Of a stretch of 64,000 nt of DNA, positions 1 through 7,469 are shown piece by piece (position 1 is the first letter of the stretch; each line of letters starts with the position of its first letter). Below the pieces are notes generated by a model. It did not search any database. It worked only from the letters and a program-made list of their open reading frames with translations, and was not told the origin of the DNA. Where the stretch lies: positions 1 through 64,000 of the forward strand of contig NZ_PVNE01000010.1 of NCBI RefSeq assembly GCF_003001905.1. The letters are read 5' to 3'. This DNA is from Planifilum fimeticola. GTDB taxonomy: Bacteria > Bacillota > Bacilli > Thermoactinomycetales > DSM-44946. Both the position numbers and the translations under genes were made by a program.

Positions 1-94
1 CGGCGGGCGGACGCCCGGGGCCTGGTTTCGGTTTGGGGAGCAGGGGCTCAATCACAGCCCATTGTTCGTCTGTCAGCTCATGTCTCGTACTCAT
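1..94 (-). CDS. IS5-type transposase, N-terminus only (partial)
   Basis: Reading the minus strand from an ATG at 94-92 gives 31 residues that run off the window edge. They contain LTDEQWAVIEPLLP followed by a proline/glycine/arginine-rich stretch. That is the characteristic N-terminal segment of IS5-superfamily transposases (DUF4096-type region). The catalytic DDE part lies outside the window, so intactness cannot be judged. No terminal inverted repeat could be identified with confidence between here and the methyltransferase gene, although the element's end should lie between about 95 and 167. The family call is from motif recognition only. Confidence 0.75.
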   Translation of the reverse strand, partial: MSTRHELTDEQWAVIEPLLPKPKPGPGRPPA

Positions 95-167
95 ACTTCC
101 ATTTTACATTGGCAGATCATGTTTTTGAAATAGCTTGTAAACACATTCCATGAACAATTTGACGACC

Positions 168-905
168 CTACGTTTTTTCCGCCGAGATGATCAAGAACAT
201 TGGTCTACGCCATTCGTCTTTCATTTCTGGTAGGCGCATCAACATTTTTTCAGGAGGCACAGGTTCCTTGACGGCACGAATGTTAAATCCTGAACGTATC
301 AAGTCATTGATATACGTTGACACCGTTCGGTGATATTTGATCACGTTTTCAGTTAAGAAGGCAGTCTTGCGCATTCCTTCTGAATGGTAGTGGTCAACTG
401 GCCAGTGCAGACGATTCCCGTGGTCGTCATAATACCAATCCTGTTCCTTGCGACAAGTGAAGATCGGATGTTCCACCGAAAAAACAAACGCGCCTCCGGT
501 TTTTAAACAAGTAAAAACCTTTTGGCAAACCGCTTTGAAGGACTCTACGTAGTGCAGGGCTAAAGAGCTGATTACCACGTCAAATTGTTCTTTGGAGAAA
601 TTGATGTCTTCAATCGGCATTCTTATATAGGAAATGTAGGGGTCATTGGTCATTTCACGGGCTCTTTGAAGCATCTTTTCGGAGATGTCCACACCGACCA
701 CTTTACTCGCCTTTTGTTCACGGGCGTACCGGCAATGCCAGCCGAAACCGCAACCTAAATCAAGTACACTCTTGTTTCGAAGATCAGGGAGCAATGCTTT
801 AAAGACATGCCATTCACCCGCACCTTCAAGTCCTTTGGCGGATCGAGGCATTTTTTCATATTCAGCAAAGAATTTTGGATCATCATATTTGTTCTGTTTC
901 ACCAT
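168..905 (-). CDS. class I SAM-dependent methyltransferase
   Basis: A 245-residue protein with the SAM-binding motif I VLDLGCGFG at residues 47-55, an acidic strand-2 motif VGVDIS near 70-75, and a motif IV-like segment near 100-115 (FDVVISSLALHYVE). This is the Methyltransf_11/25 fold of small-molecule methyltransferases; the substrate is not predictable. The ATG at 905 follows an AGGAGGTG box at good spacing. The gene is visibly richer in A and T than the housekeeping genes to its right and lies next to a transposase, which suggests acquisition by transfer (inference). It has no obvious operon partner: the next minus-strand gene upstream ends in its own terminator. Confidence 0.85.
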   Translation of the reverse strand: MVKQNKYDDPKFFAEYEKMPRSAKGLEGAGEWHVFKALLPDLRNKSVLDLGCGFGWHCRYAREQKASKVVGVDISEKMLQRAREMTNDPYISYIRMPIEDINFSKEQFDVVISSLALHYVESFKAVCQKVFTCLKTGGAFVFSVEHPIFTCRKEQDWYYDDHGNRLHWPVDHYHSEGMRKTAFLTENVIKYHRTVSTYINDLIRSGFNIRAVKEPVPPEKMLMRLPEMKDEWRRPMFLIISAEKT

Positions 906-996
906 TGCCCACCTCCTGTAAAAACTCCTACATATAGTTTCTGATTTTTGGCATAATCAAAAGTTCATAACGGTTGGGACGGTCCTGAGGATGATT

Positions 997-1031
997 CAAA
1001 AAACCTCGGTAAAATCCAATTTACCGGGGTA
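997..1031 (-). terminator. intrinsic terminator after the PqqD-like gene
   Basis: On the minus strand an approximately 10-bp stem (plus-strand arms 1003-1012 and 1020-1029, one G-T pair) is followed directly by six T residues. It lies about 35 bases beyond the stop codon of the PqqD-like gene, so it should end that transcript and separate it from the methyltransferase. Confidence 0.8.
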
Positions 1032-1066
1032 AAGGTTATCTGCCTGTTTGATGATGGACCGTCTGG

Positions 1067-1444
1067 TCACGAGGTTTGATCGTCGGGAGGAATCATTCTG
1101 ATCCACCCGTTGGCGTTCAAGATCTTGAGGAACTGAACCAGTCTCGGCAGCACGGGTTCCGCCTTGGAGCCGAAGACCTGCTCCAGGGCGTCGGCCAGAT
1201 CCTGCACGGAGCGGGTTCCGTCGCAACGGGACAGGACGAAGCTGCCCAGTTCATCCAACCGGACCCGGATCGCCTCCGGCTGGCCGAGCCACCGGATGGA
1301 GAGGCGTTCCAGCCATCCGGTTCGAGGAACCACCAGGGTGAGGCGCTCCTCCTCGCCGGGGGACGGCTCCAGGAGACAGCCCTCCCTGAGGATCGGTTTC
1401 AGGACGAGCATGTTTTTTCGCTTTTTCCTGCTGAACACCGGCAT
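1067..1444 (-). CDS. PqqD-like small protein (orphan peptide-chaperone fold)
   Basis: A 125-residue protein. Residues 63-88 carry the PqqD hallmark (LDELGSFVLSRCDGTRSVQDLADAL), the pattern seen in PqqD proteins that present peptide substrates to radical-SAM enzymes. The N-terminus has a basic SRKKRK patch. No PqqA-like precursor, PqqE-like radical SAM enzyme or other cofactor-maturation gene is visible nearby, so the partner is unknown. It lies downstream of, and in the same direction as, the OPT transporter gene, 91 bases away, and probably shares its transcript. Start uncertain: ATG 1444 has a GGGGTG stretch upstream; ATG 1453 and ATG 1411 are alternatives. Confidence 0.75.
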   Translation of the reverse strand: MPVFSRKKRKNMLVLKPILREGCLLEPSPGEEERLTLVVPRTGWLERLSIRWLGQPEAIRVRLDELGSFVLSRCDGTRSVQDLADALEQVFGSKAEPVLPRLVQFLKILNANGWIRMIPPDDQTS

Positions 1445-1535
1445 ACACCCCATCAAGGGTTTGTGTGAAGGGCAGGGGAGGGGAGCCGTCCGTGGAACTC
1501 CTCTCCCTTGTTTTTCCCCGATTCGAAGGCGGAAA

Positions 1536-3440
1536 TCAGCTTCGGCTTGACGCCTTGTCGGAGGATGCCCGGCGGGCGATGTACCACAGGAGCAAGGTGA
1601 CGGCCAGGAACATGGCACAGGAGATCCATCCCTTTTCGCTGGCGGGACTTTCCGGAATCGGCACGCCGGCGACGATCAGGATGGCGATCACCACGCCGAT
1701 CAGGGATTCGCCGGCGATCAGCCCGGAGGCGAAGAGGACGCCCGCGTCTTTGCGGAGCCGCCTGAGCCCCTCGTCCTTGGTGAAGAAATCGATCAGCCAG
1801 CGGACCGCACCGCCGATGATGATCGGGGTGCTCACGTGGACCGGCAGGTAGACGCCGACGGCCACCACCAGGGAATTGAGCCCCAAAAATTCGATGACGA
1901 CGGCGATGGCCGCGCCGAGGAAGATCAGATCCCAGGCCATGCTGCCCTGCATCATGCCCTCGATGATGGTTTTCATCAGGACCGCCTTCGGTGCGAGAAG
2001 CTCCTTGGAACCCATTTCGTAGGCCTGATCCAGGATGACCAGGACCGCGCCGATCACGAGGCCGGAGGCGACGACGCCGATCATCATGGCCAGCTGCTGT
2101 TTCCAGGGCGTTCCGCCGACGAGATATCCCGTCTTCAGATCCTGGGAGATGTCCCCGGCCACGGCCAGGGCGGTGCAAACCACGGCCCCCACCGTCAGGG
2201 CGGCCACCATGCCTTCGACCCCGCTCATGCCGGAGATCTTAAACAGGAAGGTGACGATCAGGATGGTGGCGATCGTCATGCCCGAAACCGGCGAGGAGGA
2301 ACTTCCGACGATCCCGACGATGCGGGAGGCGACGGCCACGAACAGGAAACCGAAAACGGTGATGGACAGGGCGCCGAGGATGCCCACGTTGGTGACGGGG
2401 GCGAAGGCCAAAACGATGACGACGACCAATGTGCCCAGTCCCACCCACTTCAGGGGGATATCCTGATCGGTCCGAGCCAGGGTTTGTCCGCTCAGACGGT
2501 ATTCCCGGGCGCTCCGGGCGGTGTCCCGGATGGAGCGGATCAGGGTGGGCAGCGTTTTCACCATGGTGATCAGGCCCGCCATCGCCACGGCACCGGCTCC
2601 GATATAGGTGATGTAGCCCTGCCAGAGGCCCCAGGCATCCAATTCGGCGATGGGGGCCTCAGCGGGGAAAATCGTCTCTTTCGACCCGGCGCCGAAAAAG
2701 CTGATCATCGGGATGAGCACCAGCCAGCCGAGCAATCCGCCCGCCAGCATCTGTCCCGCGATGCGGGGACCGATGATGTAACCGACTCCCAAGAGGGCCG
2801 GATAGATGTCGATCCCGATCACGGCGTTTTTAAAGTTGGCGATCTGGGTTTCCACTTCCGTTTTGAACAGCTTGAACCCGTCGCCCAGGGCCTTCACCAG
2901 TCCTCCCGCCAGGAAGCCGCCGGCCACCAGGCGGGCATTTCTTCCCCCCGTGTCCCCGGTTTTCAACACTTCGGCGCAGGCCGTTCCCTCGGGATACGGC
3001 AGGGTGTGATGTTCGTTCACGATCAACAGGCGCCGGAGGGGAACCATCATAAACACGCCCAGAAATCCACCCGTCAGGACGATAAACACGATCATCGCCT
3101 GACTGGGAGAAAGGTCCCAGAGGAAGAGAGCGGGCAGGGTGAACACGGCCCCCGCGCCGATCGCTTCCCCGGCGGTGGTCATGGTCTGCACGATGTTGTT
3201 CTCCAGGATGGAATTCCGGCGGAAAAGGCCCCGAAGGATTCCCATCGAGATCACTGCGGCGGGGATCGATGCCGACACCGTCATCCCGATTTTCAAACCG
3301 AGATAGGCGTTCGCGGCGCCGAACACGATCGCGAGCAGGATTCCCAGGGCGCAGGCCAGCAGGGTCAGCTCCGGCAATGATTTTTCGGGTGATACATAGG
3401 GGACGAACTCTGTACTGCGAGGGTTGGATTCTTTCTTCAT
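1536..3440 (-). CDS. OPT family oligopeptide/metal-chelate transporter
   Basis: A 634-residue, very hydrophobic protein with about 15 membrane segments. The N-terminal block (roughly residues 18-66: SLPELTLLACALGILLAIVFGAANAYLGLKIG, split here by family recognition) and internal repeats such as GEAIGAGAVFTLPALFLW match the prokaryotic OPT family, proton-coupled importers of oligopeptides or metal chelates. The start at ATG 3440 is chosen because an AGGGAG box precedes it and the 21 residues encoded upstream are not hydrophobic or family-like. It is the promoter-proximal gene of a probable two-gene unit with the PqqD-like gene. The substrate cannot be told from sequence. Confidence 0.88.
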   Translation of the reverse strand: MKKESNPRSTEFVPYVSPEKSLPELTLLACALGILLAIVFGAANAYLGLKIGMTVSASIPAAVISMGILRGLFRRNSILENNIVQTMTTAGEAIGAGAVFTLPALFLWDLSPSQAMIVFIVLTGGFLGVFMMVPLRRLLIVNEHHTLPYPEGTACAEVLKTGDTGGRNARLVAGGFLAGGLVKALGDGFKLFKTEVETQIANFKNAVIGIDIYPALLGVGYIIGPRIAGQMLAGGLLGWLVLIPMISFFGAGSKETIFPAEAPIAELDAWGLWQGYITYIGAGAVAMAGLITMVKTLPTLIRSIRDTARSAREYRLSGQTLARTDQDIPLKWVGLGTLVVVIVLAFAPVTNVGILGALSITVFGFLFVAVASRIVGIVGSSSSPVSGMTIATILIVTFLFKISGMSGVEGMVAALTVGAVVCTALAVAGDISQDLKTGYLVGGTPWKQQLAMMIGVVASGLVIGAVLVILDQAYEMGSKELLAPKAVLMKTIIEGMMQGSMAWDLIFLGAAIAVVIEFLGLNSLVVAVGVYLPVHVSTPIIIGGAVRWLIDFFTKDEGLRRLRKDAGVLFASGLIAGESLIGVVIAILIVAGVPIPESPASEKGWISCAMFLAVTLLLWYIARRASSDKASSRS

Positions 3441-3619
3441 CGTCTGCTCCCTTCTTTCGAGAATCCGGAAAAACAACACAAAAGGGAAAGTCCACTGCGG
3501 CACCCCCAGGAACCGCAGGAACTTCCGCCGACAAATGAAAGGGATTTTTCATAATCAACAATAACTTTTTAAATATTTTAGATGTGAACGCAAACCGGAA
3601 AAGGATTTTTTCGAATCTT

Positions 3620-3648
3620 TTGTTGGTTGTTTTTCCGTGTATTATAGT
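3620..3648 (+). promoter_or_regulatory. sigma-A-type promoter for the macrodomain transcript
   Basis: TTGTTG at 3620-3625 and TATAGT at 3643-3648 are separated by 17 bases. The predicted start near 3655 leaves a leader of about 155 bases before the macrodomain gene. It lies within the 370-base gap (3441-3810) between the divergent OPT and macrodomain genes. That gap also holds a short ORF, a T-tract structure and a CTGCGG/CCGCAG mini-hairpin at about 3494-3518. Confidence 0.55.
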
Positions 3649-3680
3649 ACTATTCTAAAGGACTGCCGCAGGAGGAACAA

Positions 3681-3719
3681 ATGAATAATTTCCCATATTT
3701 ATATAACAGATTTAAATAA
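3681..3719 (+). CDS. possible 12-codon leader peptide
   Basis: ATG at 3681 lies five bases after a very strong GCAGGAGG ribosome binding site (3668-3675) and opens a 12-residue frame, MNNFPYLYNRFK, ending in TAA. The codons are AT-rich, unlike the genome. It sits in the untranslated leader between a good promoter (3620-3648) and the macrodomain gene and is followed by a hairpin-like segment and a seven-T tract. It could be a regulatory leader peptide (two Phe, two Tyr), a functional micropeptide, or chance. The well-placed ribosome binding site is the only direct support. Confidence 0.35.
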   Translation: MNNFPYLYNRFK

Positions 3720-3730
3720 TATGGACACTG

Positions 3731-3764
3731 GCGACGGGGTATGTCGTGTTCGCTCGCTTTTTTT
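3731..3764 (+). terminator. possible attenuator before the macrodomain gene
   Basis: A weak stem (CGAC, seven-base loop, GTCG, at about 3732-3746) is followed by a short GC-rich stretch and seven T residues (3758-3764). Its position between the short ORF and the macrodomain gene would suit transcription attenuation, but the stem is short and separated from the T-tract. Confidence 0.3.
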
Positions 3765-3810
3765 GGGGAATGAGGGATAAGGAAATGTCAAGGAAAGGAG
3801 CGGGTTTCGG

Positions 3811-4362
3811 ATGAAAGGAATTCGAATCGGTGAGGCCGAGATATGGCTGAAACAGGGGGATATCACGAAGGAGGAGGTGGATGCCATCGTCAACGCCGCC
3901 AACTCGGGGCTGCTGGGAGGAGGCGGTGTGGATGGCGCGATCCATCGGGCAGGCGGTCCTGAAATCATGGAGGAGTGCCGGCAAATCCGCGCCCGGGAAG
4001 GCGGATGTCCCACCGGAGGAGCGGTGGTGACCGGTGCGGGAAAACTGAAGGCACGTTATGTCATCCATGCGGTCGGTCCGGTGTGGCAGGGGGGTGGAAA
4101 GGGGGAGGAGGAGCTGCTCCGCAGCGCATACCGCAACAGTCTGCAGCGGGCGGCGGAACGGCGGCTTAGGGCGGTCGCCTTTCCATCGATCAGCACCGGC
4201 GCTTACGGATACCCGGTGGAAAAGGCGGCGCCGGCCGCCTTGTCGGAGGTGAAGCGGTTTTTGGAGGAGGAGCCGCATTCCCTTCGGGAAATCCGGTTCG
4301 TGCTGTTCAACGAGGAGACCTACCGGGCCTACGAGGAGGCGTTGGACCGCTTGAAGTCATAG
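3811..4362 (+). CDS. macrodomain O-acetyl-ADP-ribose deacetylase / ADP-ribosyl hydrolase
   Basis: A single 183-residue macrodomain. Residues 23-50 hold the ADP-ribose-binding and catalytic loop VDAIVNAANSGLLGGGGVDG; residues 66-90 hold CPTGGAVVTGAGKLKARYVI; and residues 123-135 hold the second loop FPSISTGAYGYPV. This is the MacroD/YmdB class, which hydrolyses O-acetyl-ADP-ribose and mono-ADP-ribose esters in the cytoplasm. The start follows GGAAAGGAG at slightly long spacing. No DarT-like toxin or sirtuin gene is adjacent, so a toxin-antitoxin role has no support here. Expression may depend on the leader at 3655-3810. Confidence 0.92.
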   Translation: MKGIRIGEAEIWLKQGDITKEEVDAIVNAANSGLLGGGGVDGAIHRAGGPEIMEECRQIRAREGGCPTGGAVVTGAGKLKARYVIHAVGPVWQGGGKGEEELLRSAYRNSLQRAAERRLRAVAFPSISTGAYGYPVEKAAPAALSEVKRFLEEEPHSLREIRFVLFNEETYRAYEEALDRLKS

Positions 4363-4454
4363 CCAGCCGCTTTTTTTCGGAAAACAAACGAAGGTTCCGG
4401 GGGGATGCCCCAACCCTTCCCCGAGAAAGCCCCCGCGGAGGGACTACGAAGATG

Positions 4455-4486
4455 AAAAGGCCGCCGGAAGCATCTCCCGGCGGCCG
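4455..4486 (-). terminator. intrinsic terminator of rqcH
   Basis: A perfect 9-bp GGCCGCCGG/CCGGCGGCC stem (plus-strand 4459-4467 and 4477-4485) is followed on the minus strand by TTTT. It lies seven bases past the rqcH stop codon. Confidence 0.85.
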
Positions 4487-4492
4487 GTTCGG

Positions 4493-6214
4493 TCACTCGC
4501 TATCGCGCCTCTCCTCCAACCTTCGCACGACGTCTTCGTCCGGTGTGACGTACAGCGTTTTCTGATGGTCGTAAATGACAAATCCGGGACGGGCCCCTGC
4601 GGGCTTCCGCACATGTTTGACCAGGGTGTAATCCACCGGCACCTGGCTGGACCGGCGCGCCTTGCTGAAATAAGCCGCCAGGATGGCCGCTTCCCTGAGG
4701 GTGGTCTCACCGAAGCGATTGGAGCGGATTACCGTGTGGGAACCGGGAATCTCCTTGGTGTGAAGCCAGGTATCGGTGGCGGAAGCCAACCGGTGGGTCA
4801 GATAGTCGTTCTGTTTGTTGTTTTTTCCGACCAGGATGGGGATACCCTCCGACGAACGGTAGACCGCCGGCTTGGGGGGCTCCTTTTTCTTTTTGCGGGG
4901 CGCAGCGGGGGAGGGGCGAAGCCACCCCTCTTCCTCCAGTTCCTCCCGGATCTGCGCCACCTCCGAAGGCGAGGCGTTTTCGAGGGAAGCGAGGACGGAC
5001 TCCAGGTATTGGATGTCGGAGCGGGCCTTGGCGATCTGCTCTTCGCTCCATTTTTGCGCCGCCTTCAGCTTGTTGTATTTCTTGAAAAAGCGCTGGGCGT
5101 TCTCCGAGGGGGACAGATGGGGTTCCAGGGGAATGGTGACCGGGGGAGCGTCCGGTTCGTAGTAGTTGATGACCGTCACCGCCTCGTCACCGCTTTTCAC
5201 CTCATGCATGTAAGCGGTGAGAAGTTCCCCCCAGATCCGGTAGGTGTTCGCCTCCTCGGCTTCCTGCGCCTCCCTTTTTAGGACTTCGATTTTCTTTTCG
5301 TTTTTTGCGATCTCGTTTTTCAGTTTGCGGATCAGATCCTGGGCCTGCTGCCGTACCCGGTCCCGTTCCGCCTTTCCGGCGAAGACCGCTTCCAGACACC
5401 CGCTGACGGAGGGAAAGGAGGTCCTTTTTCCATCCAGGTGGGTGAGCTCCACCACGGAGAAGAGGGTTTTTCCCTCTTGAACCACCTGATTGGGATGGTA
5501 GCGGTGGTTTTGGATGTCGGACATGACCCCGGAAAAGGCTTCCCACAGCCGGTCGCGGCTTCCGATTCCGGCGCGATGGACGATCTCCCGAGCGACGAGG
5601 GGGCCGAGGCCGGCGAAGCGTTCCACCAGCTGCTTGTCCATGCGGCCCCGGTTAAAATCGAGGACTTTGAAAAAGGTCTGGCGGTCGATGAAGAGCGGAT
5701 GCCGCTTTTTCTGTTCGGGAGGCCTCCGGTACCGGGCGCCGGGTACCACCTGGCGGTATTGGCTGACGCTCGGAGTGACGCGGCGGACGGCGTCGAAAAC
5801 GGTTTCCGCCTCGGGATCGATCAGGATCACATTGCTGTGGCGGCCCATGATTTCCACCACCAGCCGCCGGATCACCTCATCCCCCAGCTCGTTCCGGGTG
5901 CGGATGTCCACATGGACGATCCGGTCCATCTCCACCTGCTCCACCCGGTGGATGATGCCTCCCTCCAGGTGTTTGCGGAGGAGCATGCAAAACATGGGCG
6001 GCTCCTTGGGATTGTCTGTCCGCTCCCGGGTCAGGTGAAAGCGGGGGTAGGCGGGATGGGCGGACAGGATCAGCCGGTGGGTTTCTCCCTGGGAACGTAT
6101 ATGGAAGAGAAGTTCATATTCACCGGGTTGGTAAATTTTCGTCACCCGGCCGCCCGTCAGGGCGTCTTGCAGTTCGTGCACCACGGCGCGGGTGACCAAT
6201 CCGTCGAAGGACAT
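4493..6214 (-). CDS. rqcH: Rqc2/NEMF homologue RqcH (NFACT protein)
   Basis: A 573-residue protein with an NFACT-N domain from MSFDGLVTRAVVHEL onward, a central charged helical/coiled-coil section (about residues 270-430), and a C-terminal NFACT-R domain (NDYLTHRLASATDTWLHTKE near 485-505). RqcH binds stalled 50S-peptidyl-tRNA complexes and directs C-terminal alanine tailing of nascent chains for degradation; older names are YloA and FbpA. The ATG at 6214 is selected because AAGGAGGTGG precedes it and the family begins here; the upstream 35 codons are not family-like. In B. subtilis the same gene heads the yloA-yloB-yloC cluster, and here the yloB-like ATPases and yicC lie on the same side. 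Confidence 0.93.
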   Translation of the reverse strand: MSFDGLVTRAVVHELQDALTGGRVTKIYQPGEYELLFHIRSQGETHRLILSAHPAYPRFHLTRERTDNPKEPPMFCMLLRKHLEGGIIHRVEQVEMDRIVHVDIRTRNELGDEVIRRLVVEIMGRHSNVILIDPEAETVFDAVRRVTPSVSQYRQVVPGARYRRPPEQKKRHPLFIDRQTFFKVLDFNRGRMDKQLVERFAGLGPLVAREIVHRAGIGSRDRLWEAFSGVMSDIQNHRYHPNQVVQEGKTLFSVVELTHLDGKRTSFPSVSGCLEAVFAGKAERDRVRQQAQDLIRKLKNEIAKNEKKIEVLKREAQEAEEANTYRIWGELLTAYMHEVKSGDEAVTVINYYEPDAPPVTIPLEPHLSPSENAQRFFKKYNKLKAAQKWSEEQIAKARSDIQYLESVLASLENASPSEVAQIREELEEEGWLRPSPAAPRKKKKEPPKPAVYRSSEGIPILVGKNNKQNDYLTHRLASATDTWLHTKEIPGSHTVIRSNRFGETTLREAAILAAYFSKARRSSQVPVDYTLVKHVRKPAGARPGFVIYDHQKTLYVTPDEDVVRRLEERRDSE

Positions 6215-6310
6215 GAAAACCACCTCCTTGGGGAAGGCGGCCAGCCCCGGCGCCTCTCCGGGAAGGGGCTTTTCCTGCCCGTCGGAGAAGGTTCGCGGCC
6301 GCTGGTGTTT

Positions 6311-6339
6311 ACGATACATGGAACGGGACGCTCGGTCAA
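6311..6339 (-). promoter_or_regulatory. probable promoter of rqcH
   Basis: On the minus strand TTGACC (plus 6334-6339) and TATCGT (plus 6311-6316) are spaced by 17 bases, about 100 bases upstream of the rqcH start and just beyond the end of the ABC permease gene. The -35 is near consensus; the -10 matches moderately. Confidence 0.5.
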
Positions 6340-6365
6340 CCCGGGAGAAGGCCGCTGCGGCCGGA

Positions 6366-7469
6366 TTATCCGTGCCGCTTTTCCATGACGTGGATCCCGA
6401 TGCCCATCAGAATCACGCCCATGGCGACAAGCATCGTCATCGGTTCCGCCACCTCCCGCCATCCCCAGCCGTAGACGGCGACGCCCTTCAGCATCTCCAT
6501 CGCATAGGTGATGGGCACCAGCTTGGAGAGAAACAGCAGGACGTCGTTGGAGACGATCTCGATGGGCCAGAAGGCCCCTCCCACCATGGCGGAACTGATC
6601 GCCAGCAGGGGGACGGCGGCATCCAGATGTTGAGGGGAACGGATGAAGGCGCACAGGCAGATGCCCAGGGCGATGGTGACGAAGACGTAGGGGATGCACA
6701 GCAGGAGCACCATGCCGAAGGATCCGCCGAAATCCATGCGAAACGCGGTCCGGAACAGGGTGAAGATGAGCGCGATCTCTCCGTATCCCAGCAGGAAACC
6801 GAAGAGGAGATAGGCGAAAAAGATCCGCGCCCTGCTGACCGGCGTGATGATCATCCGGTCCCAGATCCCCTCCTTTTTCCGCTGCAGAATGCGGCTGACG
6901 GTGTAGGTGATGGTGTAGATGGCGTAAAACAGCGTCATGCCGAAGACGGCTTGGGCCTGCGCATCATAGCGGAAGCCTTCTTCGGTGCGGAAGGTGGTGA
7001 CCGACAGCATCAGGGGAGGTTGCTTCAGATATTCCGCCACCTCTTTTTCCACTTTCTCCGGCGGTTGATTCAGCTGTTCGGCAGCGCGTTTGATCCACCT
7101 CTGCTGTTCCAGCGTTCCGCGCACCAGCTGTTCCACCATCGACACATCCGTCGCCCGGTCGGTTGCCAGGAGCCGGTAGCCCTCTTCGGTCAGTTCCAGG
7201 GCGATGACCGATTCACCGGCGTCGATTTTCCGCAGGGCCTCGTCGGCTTCCACCGCTTCGAAGGAATCGGGTTTGTATCCGTTCAATCGCTCCACCAGCC
7301 GGTCCACTTCCTCCTGGTCCATTTCTTCGCTGAAGACGGGGATCGTCCAGTCCTGTGTCACCTTTTGGCCGAACGCGGCGGCAAAGAGCACGGTCAGAAG
7401 GAGCATCAACAGGTACATGGTCGGCCGCCTCAGCACCTGGCGGAACTCGGCCCACAGGATCGCCCTCAT
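6366..7469 (-). CDS. ABC-2 type exporter permease (second of two)
   Basis: A 367-residue membrane protein with one N-terminal transmembrane helix (about residues 17-35), a large extracytoplasmic segment to about 170, and a C-terminal group of five to six helices. That is the usual ABC2_membrane_3/YhaP-type permease plan. ATG 7469 follows a GGGAGGGT box and overlaps the end of the upstream permease gene by four bases, showing translational coupling. The overlong upstream reading frame has no family similarity and was excluded. It presumably pairs with its neighbour permease and the ATPase to export a drug, lipid or peptide; the substrate is unknown. Confidence 0.85.
   Translation of the reverse strand: MRAILWAEFRQVLRRPTMYLLMLLLTVLFAAAFGQKVTQDWTIPVFSEEMDQEEVDRLVERLNGYKPDSFEAVEADEALRKIDAGESVIALELTEEGYRLLATDRATDVSMVEQLVRGTLEQQRWIKRAAEQLNQPPEKVEKEVAEYLKQPPLMLSVTTFRTEEGFRYDAQAQAVFGMTLFYAIYTITYTVSRILQRKKEGIWDRMIITPVSRARIFFAYLLFGFLLGYGEIALIFTLFRTAFRMDFGGSFGMVLLLCIPYVFVTIALGICLCAFIRSPQHLDAAVPLLAISSAMVGGAFWPIEIVSNDVLLFLSKLVPITYAMEMLKGVAVYGWGWREVAEPMTMLVAMGVILMGIGIHVMEKRHG

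Noticed and set aside
1836-3380. Long plus-strand ORF of 514 codons antisense to the OPT transporter
   Set aside because: Composition dominated by Gly/His/Asp/Gln as expected from the reverse strand of a GC-rich gene, with no domains; the minus-strand frame encodes a complete OPT protein.
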